Below are positions 44,501 through 56,800 of a stretch of DNA of 64,000 nucleotides, one piece after another. The notes under the pieces are model-generated. The model was not told the DNA's origin. It searched no databases and saw only the letters and a program-made list of their open reading frames with translations. The position numbers were made by a program, and so were the translations under genes. Source of the stretch: Brienomyrus brachyistius (Eukaryota > Chordata > Actinopteri > Osteoglossiformes > Mormyridae); NCBI RefSeq assembly GCF_023856365.1, contig NC_064535.1, forward strand, positions 17,433,863-17,497,862, read 5' to 3'. Position 1 is the first letter of the stretch; each line of letters opens with the position of its first letter.

Positions 44501-47500
44501 GAGGACATCATCTGGCAGCTGGGACCGGTGCCGGCATCGCAGCCGCAGTGGAAGCCAGAGCGAAAGCAGGAGCCGGAGCCCCAGTTGGAGCCACCGTCAT
44601 GGCAGGTCCACGAATGAGCGATCCCCATCACCTCCCCGTATCCAGAGCATCTCGTGTGACGATGCCCCCGTGGTCCCTGGCAGCCTGGAGGCAGAATCAC
44701 GTGCTCGGGAGAGGAGCTGGGGAATCCCTGTATTGGGGATGAGCACCTCCCAGCAGCCTGTCCCCCTGAACCAACCCCCTCTCTGCCCCCCCTCTGTCCC
44801 TCAAGCCATGGGCTCACTGGCAGTCATACCCACCCCCTCGGTACCAGCTTACACACAGAACCACACATCAAATTATCCACCCCCTGCCCCCAGCTATCCA
44901 CCCCCTGGTTATGGACAGTATGGGAACTACATGCCCTACATGCCCCCCAGCTGGCCTATGTACCCACCTCCCTCTCTGGAACCACCTGCTGTCCCTGTGG
45001 GGGGTCAAAAAACTTCAGCACCACCTGGACGTTCCAACCTGCGAGTCATTGAGACCGTTTCCATAGAAACTCAAAAGAACAAGCCTGTAGCACAGAAAGA
45101 AGAGTGCAGCTCATTTCAAGGGTTGAACAGGGGTGAGGATAGTTGTGCATTTCCACACAGATGGTTTGTTTGAATAAATTCACTGCACAAATCCTGAGTA
45201 GTTGATGTTTACCTTGATTATATACAAAAACTTGAGTAACCCTCATATTTTCCTAGTCATTCCCCCGTTATGGGTTAATAATGGGTGATCCCATTTTGAT
45301 TCAGCAATTTCTTAAAATTGCTCCATCATTTTGATTTTTGATGAAATTTGACATGTGAAGTACACATACCTTCCAGAGCCCATGAATGTTTTTTTTTTAT
45401 TGTTAAATAGTAAAAATGTTACAGCCAGGGGTGTCGCAAATAAGGGAAGCAGGGGAGATGCATCCCCCCAAATATTGGCACACTGCCCCACCTCCTTTCT
45501 AATAAATAAATAGGAGCGTGTTCCTTATCTTTTATGAATCCATGTATTACTGAGGCCAATTTGCTGCGCATCGAGAATGCAAGGATGAAACATAAACCTC
45601 AGAAAGATTGTTGTCCTTTATAAGACAAACTCACTTTTTCATATGGATATTTTTGATGTTTCACAATGTGACTATTGCATCTGTGCTCCTTGCAATGTCA
45701 TGTACATCAGACCTTCCATAAACTGGGCCAAATTTGGTCTCTCCCAATGTTAAGCTGCTACCGATGTCTCTAGTTTTAATTTTTTTTCCTGCAACCCGCG
45801 GTGTAGAAAAAGCTGTATATCTCAAAGGGTTTTTTTAATGAACAAAAAAACATTCCTGAGCTCTGGAAGGTATTTGTAATTGATATGCTGAATGCCGTTT
45901 GAAAATGTGAATGTGAAGTTTTGTATGAATATCTGTGTGTTCTACACCCGTCAGAGGAAGATCCGCAGGTCAGGCGTGCCAATCCTCAGCTAACCGAGGA
46001 GAAGGACACCAACAGGCAGAAGAAGAAGGTAACTTTTACTTCATGAATAAGCTCTGGGTTTCTTCTGTCCCTGAATAAATCACAGGGAGGGTGATATCTG
46101 GGCCCTTTCTACACTTTAGGTTATTGAAGAACGGGACAAACTAAAGAAAGAAAGAGAAATCCTAATGGACAAGAAGGACTATCTCCTGAAAGAATTGGAA
46201 AGGTTAAGGAAGCAACAAGGTTAGTTTTATAAAAGTTTAAGTCACCCTGCCCTGAATCAGAGAACTCAAATTGATGCAGTTTGCTAATTCAGTTTTTTAG
46301 TTAGGGTGATTTACCATCTACAGTTTAGTTTACATTTTTGGTGTCCAGGCAGGCACTTGGGGAAAAATGCCACTGAATCTTCCTTAGTTGCTTTTTACAG
46401 CTAAAAATATTTCTGTTTACATGCACAAGTTCAAAGATGCCATCTATTGTAAATTGTAAACCATGTGAAATGCAGCATGATGGAAGGGTAATTTGACCGT
46501 GTCTTCAGCCATTTTTTGGGTCGTGCTTGTCTTGAATACGTGGAGTTCCCATGAGCTGATGTCTCATTTCACTGTGCCCGTGGGTTCCACCTCGGCCCTC
46601 CCCCAAGGAAAACTCTTGAGGAAGAAGCGTCGCGAAAAGGATGGACACAAGGACCCATTGCTGGCTGAGGTGAGCCGCCTCCAAGAGGAGATCATGGTGC
46701 AGATCTCCCAGCTCCGCAAGGAGCAGGAGGAGGCAGAGAAGAAGTGCGTGGAGCTGGACAAGGTGGCTCTTATCCTGGGCCTGCATGTTATGGACAAGCC
46801 CAGGAAGGAGAGTCGGCTCTCCAGGGAGCTCCAGTCGTCATCGGAAGGGGACAGAGACAGCGTTAAGAGCTCTAACAACCCAGCTGTGGGGCCGTCATGC
46901 GACGCAGCGTCCTCCAAGGTAGAATTCTTACAGGCCCCCGGTTCAAGAGGCGCTGCTGCTGTTATGTTGTATTTGATGACTGTGTTGAACATGTCTGAAG
47001 TTGTGTCTGAAAGGCCCCGTCTTCAGTCTGGTCTGCTTCGTGCCTCTCTCTCCTGTCCCCCAGTGCCAGCTAACCTGATTTCACCCACTTTCAGCACCTC
47101 CCAACACACCTCTGCACTTCATAATGCTGCCTTTGGCCAGTTCAATGCAGCCTTAGACTCCATTATCCCCATGTTGGGGTTTACAGGTTCTTGTTTGGAG
47201 GCCTCGTTGGGTTTGCCCCCGCTGTTCCCTCTTACCCCATATTTCCTACACAGCCTCCCTGTACAACTTATATTGCAATAGATTCAAATATTAAAAGTGA
47301 AACGGCTCGGTTCTGGGTAATGGTCCATTTGCAAAGCTTTGTTTTCCCATCGACCCAAGTACCGCTTCCTGGTAATGTTCACGCAGCCTCCCGCCCCTGG
47401 GCGGCCCTGATTTCTGGCCAGCATACGACACGACTGAATGTCACGGTGGATCTTTGCAATGTGCTGATGGTACGATGTGCCTGTTGGTCACTTCAAGTAA

Positions 47501-50500
47501 ACGGAGACATGTGTTAGCGAGGTCCGTTTGCATTTTGAGTAACCCCTGCAAGGCCGGCACATAGAACCTCCCGTGTTTCACAGGTAAGACCGATTGGCAC
47601 TCAGGGTTTGCCTTGTCTTACTGGAATAGTTTCATCTCAGTACTTGTTCAATTTTCTTTTGTAATAGTTTTCTAATTTCCCTGGATATGTCAGCTGATCT
47701 CCTCTGCACTTCTTTCCTGGACAGGCATCATCTGCCCCGAAGAGCGCACCAGGAAAAGCGAAGGCACAGGGCCTTGGCCACTCCCCACCACCCCCTGCAA
47801 GCGTGCCAGACCAGTATGAATACTATGACGCCGGGGACCACTGGTGCAAAAACTGCAATACTGTCAGCGGCTCCCTCTTTGATTTTTTTGTTCACTTGCA
47901 TAGTAAATCACATAGAAAGGTTAGTGACTCTCCATCGGTTTCTGCCAAGTTACTTGGTCGCACTTTTCTACAGCAAAGGGTCTGAAAGCAGTGTGAAGGT
48001 TTTTATATTGGTATAACCTGTCGGTTTGAATGTTTGAAGTTGTAACTAAGGAATATGCTCTGTCCCGGTCCGTCCAGACCCAGGATCCATATGACAGGCC
48101 CTGGGCATCAGCCTCCCCCAAGAGCCATGGAAGGAAGACCTCCGCAGAAAGGATTGTGAAACCGGCAAAAGGTACGACAGCCCCAGTTGAATTTACCTGT
48201 TAAACGCCACAGGCAAGACAATTTACTTGTTATCGTATGCATAGTAACCCTCTGGACCCTTTTAACGCATGATAAGGGTTCAGACATTGGGTGTACGTAG
48301 GGATGTCCATTTCAGATTTTATTTGTCACCAATAGTTGACACTCGTTAATCGACTATAAACTGTTAACTGATAAAAAAAATTTAGTATTTAAAACGGATA
48401 TGTGTCACCAAATGCCAAAATACCAATACAAAAAATGCTTTAGAAATTAGAATTGCTTTATTTTTTCAACTGCAAATGCTTCATGACTTATGTAAATAAT
48501 CAACAAATTGCCAGACTTTGCAATAAACAAAACAGGATTAGAAAATAAACCAAACATTTAATCCTCCAGTGTCAGGTGTGCTTAACTGCTGGGTTCAGCA
48601 CAGCCTACATCTGGCGTGTAAAAAAATATCGTAAAACTCAAATGAACTGAAAGTAGCCTGCAGACTTTTTGATGTGTAGCATGGAGAGTGCAGTAGCGCC
48701 ACTATTGCTTCGCAAGTGGTACTGCATTGCATTTGTACTATTTTTCATCATTGCACAACATATCTTACATATAACCTCATTGTTCTTTTGACTGAAATGA
48801 TCCCAAATGGTACCTCCTTTAGCTCCTTTTATTTTTTTCTCAGACTACTAATATGGCTGTAGCCTGTAGGCTTCTGTAATTGGTTGCACGTGTTGACACG
48901 CCCTCACGAGGCTATGCATCCAGGCATATGTTTCCTTTACCCTATGCTCTGTGCCTTTACCACACTGCAAACATTTAGCATTCTTTTTCTTAATTACCCG
49001 TTTAACTGAATGTTAATCGGTTGAAATCGGTGTTATTGGTTATCAGTTAAACGGTGAATTACGAAGACCCCTAGGAGTGAGATTGATTTGCTGGATTGAG
49101 CCCCGTGCCCCTCCGCCTTGTCCATCCAGTACACTGGATGCCCCCACGGCTGACGGCGTTAACCACATGTTCTCCCGCCGCTTTCTCAGGGTCTGAGTTT
49201 CTCATCCCGATGGCAGGATTTTACTGCCAGCTCTGCAAAGAGTTTTTTGGAGATCAGATTTCCGCCGAAGACCACGTCACAGCACAGACTCATAATGAGA
49301 AATACAAGGTAGTTCACACAACCAGGGCCCGTCGCTGCCGCCGCTCGTATTCATAAAGGTTAGATATGGCGCCATGTTATGGGACCTCGTTTTGTGCTTG
49401 GCTGAATGTTTTAGAGACGCCCTGTTTACTGTGGTTCCTCTTCACTTGTATGTGAATGCACACAAACGTAATTGTGTTCTGCCCATTTGGCCCAGTTGTT
49501 AATATGTTGTTGTTGACAACATAGCTAGTGAATCTGTTCTATATCTATTACAGGGTTAAGTCCGGAAAAGGTATATACACTGAATGGAATTGTTAAATTT
49601 TCTGATGCTCGCTTCTCTGGAAACTTAACTTGTATTTTTTTCCTTCCCCGAATCAGAGGCACACAGACGACTTTCCACTTTATGAGCAAAGGAGGAACCT
49701 GGATCGTCAGGCTGGCCTGGCTGTGGTTGCGGACAGCAGAGAGCAGCGGCACTCTGGGGTGAAGCACAAACTGGAGGAGAGGGGAGAGGGGGCCCAGAGT
49801 CTCAAGGACGAAAAACTGGATGCCTGCCACATGGAGACTGATCGAGAAGACAAGGCGGGGAGTCAGCGGAAGGAGAAGGAAGAGAAGAAGAAAGATGCAG
49901 GTGAGCATGTCCTGGTAAAGGGGAAGAAGGGAGAAGCCATCAAGCCGGCCGAGCCACTTCAGAGGACACCTGAAACTCAGAGGGTGATTTCAGGACCCAG
50001 TCCCTCAATCCTGGCAAAGGTGAGGAAGAGGAGTTCATCCTCATCCACTCCTCTGGCCTTTGGGAAGTTTAGCTGGAAGAGGACAGACAAGGAGAATGAG
50101 GAGGAGAAAGCCGTGGAATGTGCCATGGAGCAGGACAATGGTGGGGACACCGGTGGGGACAAGGGTGAAGTGAGGGGAGCCCTAAACAAAACGAAGACCA
50201 TCGCCATCAAGCTGTCTGGGAAAACTGTCATCCCTCCATCCAGTCCTTGGCTCCCCACCAGTTCCTCTCCAACTGCCTCGGTAAAAATCCGCCCAAACCT
50301 GCCTGTACCGGCTATGGTCTTAAGGAAGTCCCACCCTGGCGCCTCCAATAAACCTGGTTCGCAACATACTGTCACGCCTGGTTCTGTAGTTCAGGACCAG
50401 ATCAAAGAAAAAGCGGTGGTGACTCCTGACCTCATCTCCAAAGCGTTTTGCGGCGAGGAGGTGGTCCTGAAAACTCCTGATACACATGAAAAAGCTACAA

Positions 50501-51045
50501 CACCTGAAGAGATCCCCGTGGCCTCCACACCACTTAACACGGCACCCTCGGATCCAAAGGAGGGGCTTGTTGAGCAACAGGCTCTGTCTTCTCCAGCCAC
50601 ATGTGTGATGACCTTGGAGTCTGACGTGGCTGCCCCCGGGGTGCCTGAGAGTGAACAGATGCTGACCATTGTGGTCCGGCCCCCTCCTCTCCTAAACTCA
50701 AGCGATGCGCTGCCTAAGATCGACAAGCCGAAGTCCAGCTTAGCTGCGGCGAAAGCGCAGGACTTGTACGACATCTTCTACCGCAGCAGCAAGATAGCCT
50801 CAGACCCTCGACCTGGGCCTCGAGACCTGAAGAACGGAGAAGCTCTAAAGAGCAAGGTGTCGGGTTCGCTGGCTGTCAGAGCTGAGAAGAGAGATGCTCA
50901 GATAGTACCAAGTTCTACGAGTGACTCCTACCAGAAGGTCAACGAGCAGACCTCCGAGTCTCTCGGCCAGGGAGCGTGCCCCTTACAGGATGCTGACGTT
51001 GGGACCAAAACGGTAAACGCAGACTTGAATCATGGTGACAACTGA
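41562..51045 (+). CDS. znf318: Zinc finger protein 318
   Basis: Eleven phase-consistent exons: 41562-41873, 42542-42657, 42948-43500, 43656-45132, 45955-46028, 46120-46219, 46608-46918, 47725-47919, 48078-48171, 49190-49308, 49657-51045 (TGA); about 1579 residues. Order matches vertebrate ZNF318: basic Gly/Arg N-terminus, HKLAITVGND, SR region with poly-Ser, KKSILKKR, ETERFLHTIAKGMESG, FSRILGLMGDS, DIEDEERFLYGDDEE, IQELLKTIGLDLGLTEISKM, a Lys/Glu coiled coil (VIEERDKLKKERE, RRKKRREKDGHKDPL-like in exon 7), and two CX2CX12HX5H matrin/U1-type fingers (Cys 1022/1025, His 1038/1044; Cys 1090/1093, His 1106/1112). The last exon has IKLSGKTV, IRPNLPVPAMVLRKS and AKAQDLYDIFY. ZNF318 is a nuclear protein known for B-cell IgM/IgD transcript control and androgen-receptor co-regulation. 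It ends soon after DLYDIFY, well short of the roughly 2280-residue human protein. Confidence 0.93.
41874..42541 (+). other. znf318 intron 1 with an ATT-type microsatellite
   Basis: Contains a degenerate (ATT/ATC)n tract at about 42120-42198 and, at about 42215-42335, an imperfect foldback (AAGCAAGCTCTCAGTTAG-type left part against a TTAAGTTAACCCAGCGAACTGAGA right part) typical of a small MITE. Confidence 0.5.
43255..43330. repeat. AGC trinucleotide run coding poly-Ser in znf318
   Basis: Interrupted AGC/AGT repeat inside exon 3 giving about 20 serines in a row, apart from one Arg. Such runs vary in length between alleles. Confidence 0.9.
45133..45954 (+). other. znf318 intron 4 with a 28-base inverted repeat
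   Basis: Arms 45368-45395 (ACCTTCCAGAGCCCATGAAT...) and 45844-45871 (...CTGAGCTCTGGAAGGT) are complementary at about 25 of 28 positions, about 450 bases apart. Probably an old foldback DNA element. No exon seen. Confidence 0.55.
46919..47724 (+). other. znf318 intron 7, with reading frame open for the first 121 codons
   Basis: The exon 7 frame continues past the donor at 46919 to a stop at 47279-47281. If the intron is retained or a later poly(A) is used, the protein would end before the zinc fingers. No poly(A) signal lies close after the stop. Treated as intron, because exon 8 joins exon 7 in phase. Confidence 0.5.
48290..49076. mobile_element. hAT-like non-autonomous element in znf318 intron 9 (probable)
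   Basis: Begins TAGGGATGTCCATTTCAG and ends near GAAGACCCCTAG, giving weak inverted ends. It contains repeated phrases on ...GTTAACTGATAA and ...TCAGTTAAACGGTGAATT near the two ends in opposite orientation. No coding capacity. Confidence 0.45.
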
Positions 51046-51692
51046 CTAGTAAATGGCAGATGCAGATCGTCTTCAGGTGGATCTGATGGTGACCTGAATG
51101 CCAACACCTTAGAGTAATTGGAGAGAAGGGAGATGAATGGAGCAGGGCATTTACTGCTGTGGATGCGGAGTATTGCTGGACCGAGAAGCAGAAAAAAATA
51201 TGGGCAAGCAAAACTTGTTTGATATCCTCTTCTCTCTGAAATTTCACGTGGAATTTTTAGGTGTGTGTGAGGGTTGGTGTTTTTATTTGGTCACATTTGA
51301 AGTTTGCCAATTCATATTTTTCAGTATCAAAACGACACCACAAACACAAAAAGGTAACGTACAATTGTTGCTTGTTTATTACTATCGTGTACAGCTTTTG
51401 TCAGTTCACACTCTTAAGTTTTTTTGTTTTTGTTTTTAAGTAAGACTTGATGCAGGATCAAGGAAAGGTGAGAAGATGACTGAGTTGATACAGAGGCAAA
51501 GGACGGACCAAAAATGGTTTCACAGGAGTCTCCTATGTCATGTTACGTGTTTCCTGTAAAAAAAAAAAACTGTCTGTTATGAGAATTGACAGGAAGTACA
51601 ACCCGAGTAACCTGTTCGGTGCATCTTTTCCGAATGTCCTCAGTGTCACATTCATTGGCGATTGTCCTGTAACGGTTCACCAGAATATATTC

Positions 51693-51698
51693 AATAAA
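51693..51698 (+). terminator. Poly(A) signal of znf318 (first candidate)
   Basis: AATAAA about 650 bases after the znf318 stop. Further AATAAA motifs occur near 51925 and at 52642-52647, so longer 3' ends are possible. Confidence 0.5.
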
Positions 51699-52649
51699 AG
51701 CTCCAATTGTTCCCAATGCAGCTTATCAGCGAGTTTATTTTCAGTCCTTCAAAGACGTAAATAATGGCCATCGGTATCAAAGTGTCTTATATATACAGCT
51801 TCCGACTGAACTTTTCACTTTGGTTTGGTTCGGTTTTTCACTTGTAACCCACCAAAATGTGTCTTTGCTCAGAAAGTACATATTTCTCCAAGAAGCAAAA
51901 CGCTGTTGTACTTTCTTGAGCAAAAATAAAAGCTTTGGTCCTCGTTGCACCCATTCATTCCAGGATAGTCTGTGGACCCCCACAACCCAACTTAGGACAA
52001 GTAGTATAGAAGATTAATCACTGAGTGGTATCCACACAGAAATCCTACTTCCTGTTTGTGGGAGAGGGGGTTTGTTTAAGGGATGTAATCACTTTGTTGA
52101 CATTCCTCTTGCCTTCACCTATCACCTGTGCTTTGCTTTTGTACCTGTAACTGTGAAGCAATTGTTTTCAGCTCAAACTGGACATGCACCACTGACTAAC
52201 AGGCCAGTTCTGTTTTTTTTCCTTAAAGCAAAATAAGACCATGATAACTGTTATGGTGAGTGTTTATGTTAAATGTGTATCCATGGTTACCTGGAGTTGC
52301 TACCTCCCAGGATGGCTGTATCACCCTCTGGAGCAGTGGCCCTTGTATATAAAGGTAAGATGTAAGCCAAGAATACTCTGGAATAGCTGTTATAATGCTA
52401 TTCTAAAGTTTTTTTCTTCTAAAATTAAATTGGACATTTAGATGTTCAAGAATGTTTCTGGGGTGATTGTAGGCATGTGTAATGTCTGGAGAGACCATGT
52501 GAGTGTGTTCTTTATTGCATGTGCTCCCGTGTGCATGTTCAGTTTTAATTTTGTTCTGTTGGTGTGGTAACCTGTGTGAATGTATTTTTCTTTTAGACAC
52601 TATGTCACACAAATGCAACGTTGCTGACTGTTAACTTTGAAAATAAAGA

Positions 52650-53720
52650 CTTTTTTGCTCATAATTGTCATGTGTCATGTCTTAGTTGGCTATTGTAGTT
52701 CTTGACGGCAGATTTACTGTTATATATGACTGTTATATTTGATGGTATTATTTTCACTCTCCCTAAATGTTTAGTTAAATATTTTTGATATTTCATTACA
52801 TTTCTAAAAGTACCCGAATACCACAAGTGTCTCGGTATTGTGGATATTCAAGTGCTTCAAGGTAAGAGTTCATCTGTAATAAAGCCTCCATTACACAACA
52901 TGCCCAGAAGAGGGCGCCGCATGCTCTAATAAAAGTTGAAAGCTACAAGTCTTCACAGAGGAAAAGTGATAACTACAGTCTACGTATGGTCGACGTTGGT
53001 GATAGTGGCCACTGCCATTGTGCAGCTGCCGATAAGCTACAGCTATCATTGTACATAAGGACAAGGGCTTCTCAATTCCATTCTGGGGTTTGTGGCAAAG
53101 CTAAACCCCGTAGTGATGCAGATACATCAAGTTAGAAATCACTCACGGAGTGCATTAAACTCTTAAAGACCACAATGCTTTCAACACCCAGCACAAGAGA
53201 AAATGAGGGGGAAAAGATACTTTAATAACTACAATAAAGTCATGTTCCGACCATATTGGGAATGCCTGTTTGTGCTATAATCTATTAACATAGTTCGAGG
53301 TTTTCCATTTCAAGATGCTACATAGTTGTTAGATACATGCTTTCCCATCTATGGTGCAATTACTTGGGATTTAATTCTTGTGTAATGCCCCTTATGTAAT
53401 AAATTAGTATTTGTTCCCAAAACATTGCACCGCGTAGTCGGGGTATTAATTTAAATAAACTTTAACAAATCATCCTCCTACCTCTGGTTCTCCTTTCTCC
53501 GGTACAGGGTCGCCAAAAACATTGAACATATATGAGTCAAATAATCACAATGCAATATGAAATGTAAAATATATCAGGCATTTCCACATAACTTAAAGAA
53601 CATTCCCCAAAATGTACATGCTCGCCCGAAAAAACCCCCAAAGAGAGTATGTGTGTGTATACCAAGTGTTGCTAGGTAGAATATCTGCTTCCCGAGTGGA
53701 GTTACGGCACCGCTAGCCGC
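52650..53720. other. Spacer between znf318 and ppp2r5d
   Basis: About 1.1 kb with no recognised gene or repeat; CpG content rises at its right end. Confidence 0.5.
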
Positions 53721-53727
53721 CTTTCAT

Positions 53728-53784
53728 CCAATTAAAAAACAGCGGCGGTATGTAGCTAGGCAGCTTTACGTGTCTCGGACCAAT
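53728..53784 (+). promoter_or_regulatory. ppp2r5d proximal promoter with two CCAAT boxes
   Basis: CCAAT at 53728-53732 and 53780-53784 in a GC-rich stretch 95-150 bases before the start codon, no TATA box. One of these could lie inside the 5' UTR. Confidence 0.45.
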
Positions 53785-53879
53785 TGGAACAGTGGCGGCC
53801 TAGAAGGGCGCAGGGAGCCGGAGGCAGGCGAAGGGAGAGCGACCGAGTCCCGGGCGAGTCAGGCGTCAGGAGCCGCACG

Positions 53880-56800
53880 ATGCCGAACAAAACTAAAAAA
53901 GAGAAGGTAATGCATGCCAGATGCTGGATTTTAATCCCGCTGACAAGGAAGTTGCGTTTTCCTGTTTTTATCGGCTAATACATAAACGACTGCATGTCTT
54001 TAATTTGAATGGCAAGCGGCACACTGTGTTATTATTAAGGCCTAGCTAGTATTCAGACCACGCAAAAGCGCCCTGCCTTTTTCCCCGTTGTGTTTATCGG
54101 CGTCTTTGGGGCTACAAAAGGCATTTGTAATTCAGGAACGTGTTTGGGCGCATGAGTAAACCTTATTGCGACACGATCCACTTTCCACATGCAGGATCGC
54201 TGCCTACTTGTATAGTATTGTTTTTCAGTGATTAAGAGTATGGCATCTGTCAAGCGAGTCAGTCGGCGAAATAACGTTTCAAGTTCTTTTTAAAGGAAAA
54301 AAACAGTTGTATGTGCTTCGCGTAAAAATAACTGCTTCTCTACATCAATGCATGACACGTTTCTTAAGTAGTGTATATTTTATTGGCGTGCTGCATCGTT
54401 GCATTACCCTCACACTTATAAAGTAAACGGACGCAAGTTTAATTTGCAGTTCTGGCGTCTAGGCTGCCGGTACCATAGAAAGGCGCCAGTCTGTTTATCC
54501 GTCATTGTGGATTATATGTGCCCGTTCTCCGCGCCGATCGTTAATCTGTTGCGGCGTACCGCGCGGATGTGATCAAACGTTTCCTCTCAATGTCACTGAT
54601 ACGATGGGATGGGGGGGGGGGCGAGGCGATACCGAGATGTTGCCAGGCCGTTTTCCAAATTATCGGGAGGCATTTTTTCCTGCAACACCGGTATGTTCTG
54701 TATCTTTCATATTGGTGTAACTGGCTGTCTGCTGAAGTCACGCCGGGGGGGGGGGGGGGGTCATGTCTACAGAGCAACCTGGCACGGCAGCAGCAGTCGA
54801 CAGCAAATCATAATTAAACCCCAAATCGCGTCTGAATGTCCATTACCGTAAAGAGTCCCGCTGTTCTGGGGATGTGGTCAGATTTCTGCCCTGTTCACAG
54901 GAACCGGCCAAATCTGCCAGAAGCAGCGCAAAGAACAGCACCGTGAGTGCGGGAAAGGACGAGCATCCCGATGAGGTAAATCACCGTCAAAACGGGGAAC
55001 ATCACTCTTTAGATCAGGTAGATGACCATTCATGTCTGAACACACTTGGTTCTCTGCATGTTCCCCGACTAACCTCAGCATATGGGTCTGTGTGAAATGT
55101 ACCATTCAGCTGAAAAAGAGCATGTGGTAGACCAGCCGCTCTGTATACAGTTTCCTTTGTCAGATTTTAAAAATGTGCTTAGCCCGAATTAATATAAAAA
55201 CATCCCGCTGTTAGCACTGCAAGCCTCTCTGACACCTCTGATATGCTGATATTGAGAACCTGTTTAAAAGAGAAGCATATTATTTGTATAGTTTACATAC
55301 CTTTGATAAAACAATTACTGAAGTAAAAATTTTAAGAATGCCCTGTGGAAATCTGTTCCCATTTAGGCTGCATGAAGATGACTGTCCAGGTCTTTTCTGT
55401 CACCTGAAAGGTGCTACCTCTGAAAGCCTGAGGTTTTAGGGGGGTGGCCTATAAGGGCTTTATTTGGTTCTAGGTTAGATGATTTCTCCCAAGGGAGGGG
55501 CAGGCTGTGCTCTGTGGACACTGTACAGAAGTAAGAGTTTCACCTGCCTGCCATCTCCTAATGTCTGAGAAAACGGAACAAGTGCAGGACTTCGGAATCG
55601 CACTCATTGTTCTGCTTGCTTACTTGCTGCCCAGAGAGTAAAGGAAGGTTCTGCACTAGTGAGGCCCCTTGTTCTTGTGTTAATGGACGTTTGAGTGAAT
55701 CATTAACTTTGTAGCCATTATAGCACTGATGAAGCATGAGTCCATTCCGTTAAATGAAATTTTACTGTCGAATCCATATAATACTTATCTGGGTCTCCCC
55801 ATGTACAGAGTAGTGGGGAAACCAATTAGGACATTAGGATTAGCACTGATCACAGTCTGATTTCCTGGTTACTGAATGGCGCTATACAGCAGAGGTAGAT
55901 AACTTGGAGAGCGTAATGGGGACTCGGTGTGTTTCTCATTTATCTTGAGCTTGCTGAATCCGAGTGTTGAATGGTGCTTGGGATTCATTCTGTGCCTGCC
56001 CATCCCAGGAAGCAGGGCATGGGCAGCACTGCTTTGGATGCCACTCACAGGCCAAAGGCATCTCGGACTTACTGGCTCCCTTGGACTTTGGCCTGTGGGT
56101 GGAACCCGCAGAGAAGGCCATGCTAAATGTGCGTGCCAAGCGGAGCAGCTTGTCTCGGACTCGCAGAGCCGGAGGTGTGGCGTGCCCGAAAATGACCCTG
56201 GAAAGAGCAGGAGTGATGGACACACCGCTCAATAAGGAGAGCAGGCCCAGGCAGCTGACCAAGAAGCTGCTCGATCTGTTTATCTTTTTTTTTTTTTTTT
56301 TTTTTGCGTTTCTTGTGTGGGAAACAGAACCACAGATGACGTAACGTTTGGACCCGTGCCCAGTTAATCTGTGGCGGTGTCTTCCAGCGACCTGTTCTGT
56401 CAGCTCCAGAACATGTTTACTGCAGCTTCTGTGAGTTTGAATCGAGTTGCGGTTGCCATCGGTGACAAGTCAAAGGAAATGTATTTGATTACCGAGGGCC
56501 GGACTGTGCATTTAGTGCACATTTCCGTTCGTCACAGCGTGTTCTGTTCGGAGGTGTGTGCTGGTTGTCTCTGGTGCTGTTGCCGTCCAGCATCCGCGAA
56601 TCATTGTGCGGCTCCCAAAGGACAGTGTGAGCTCCAGCTTTTTGGCAGCCTTGTCTCTGTGCTCTTGCCCAGGTCCAGAGACGCCCACGGCCCCCCCGTC
56701 GTCCACTAGCCAGCCTCTCACTCTTTCCTGTGTTCCGGCCTTTGACATGCTTGTTGTATACGGCTGTGTATTGACTTTTCAGCAGCAGTGCTCCTGGTGT

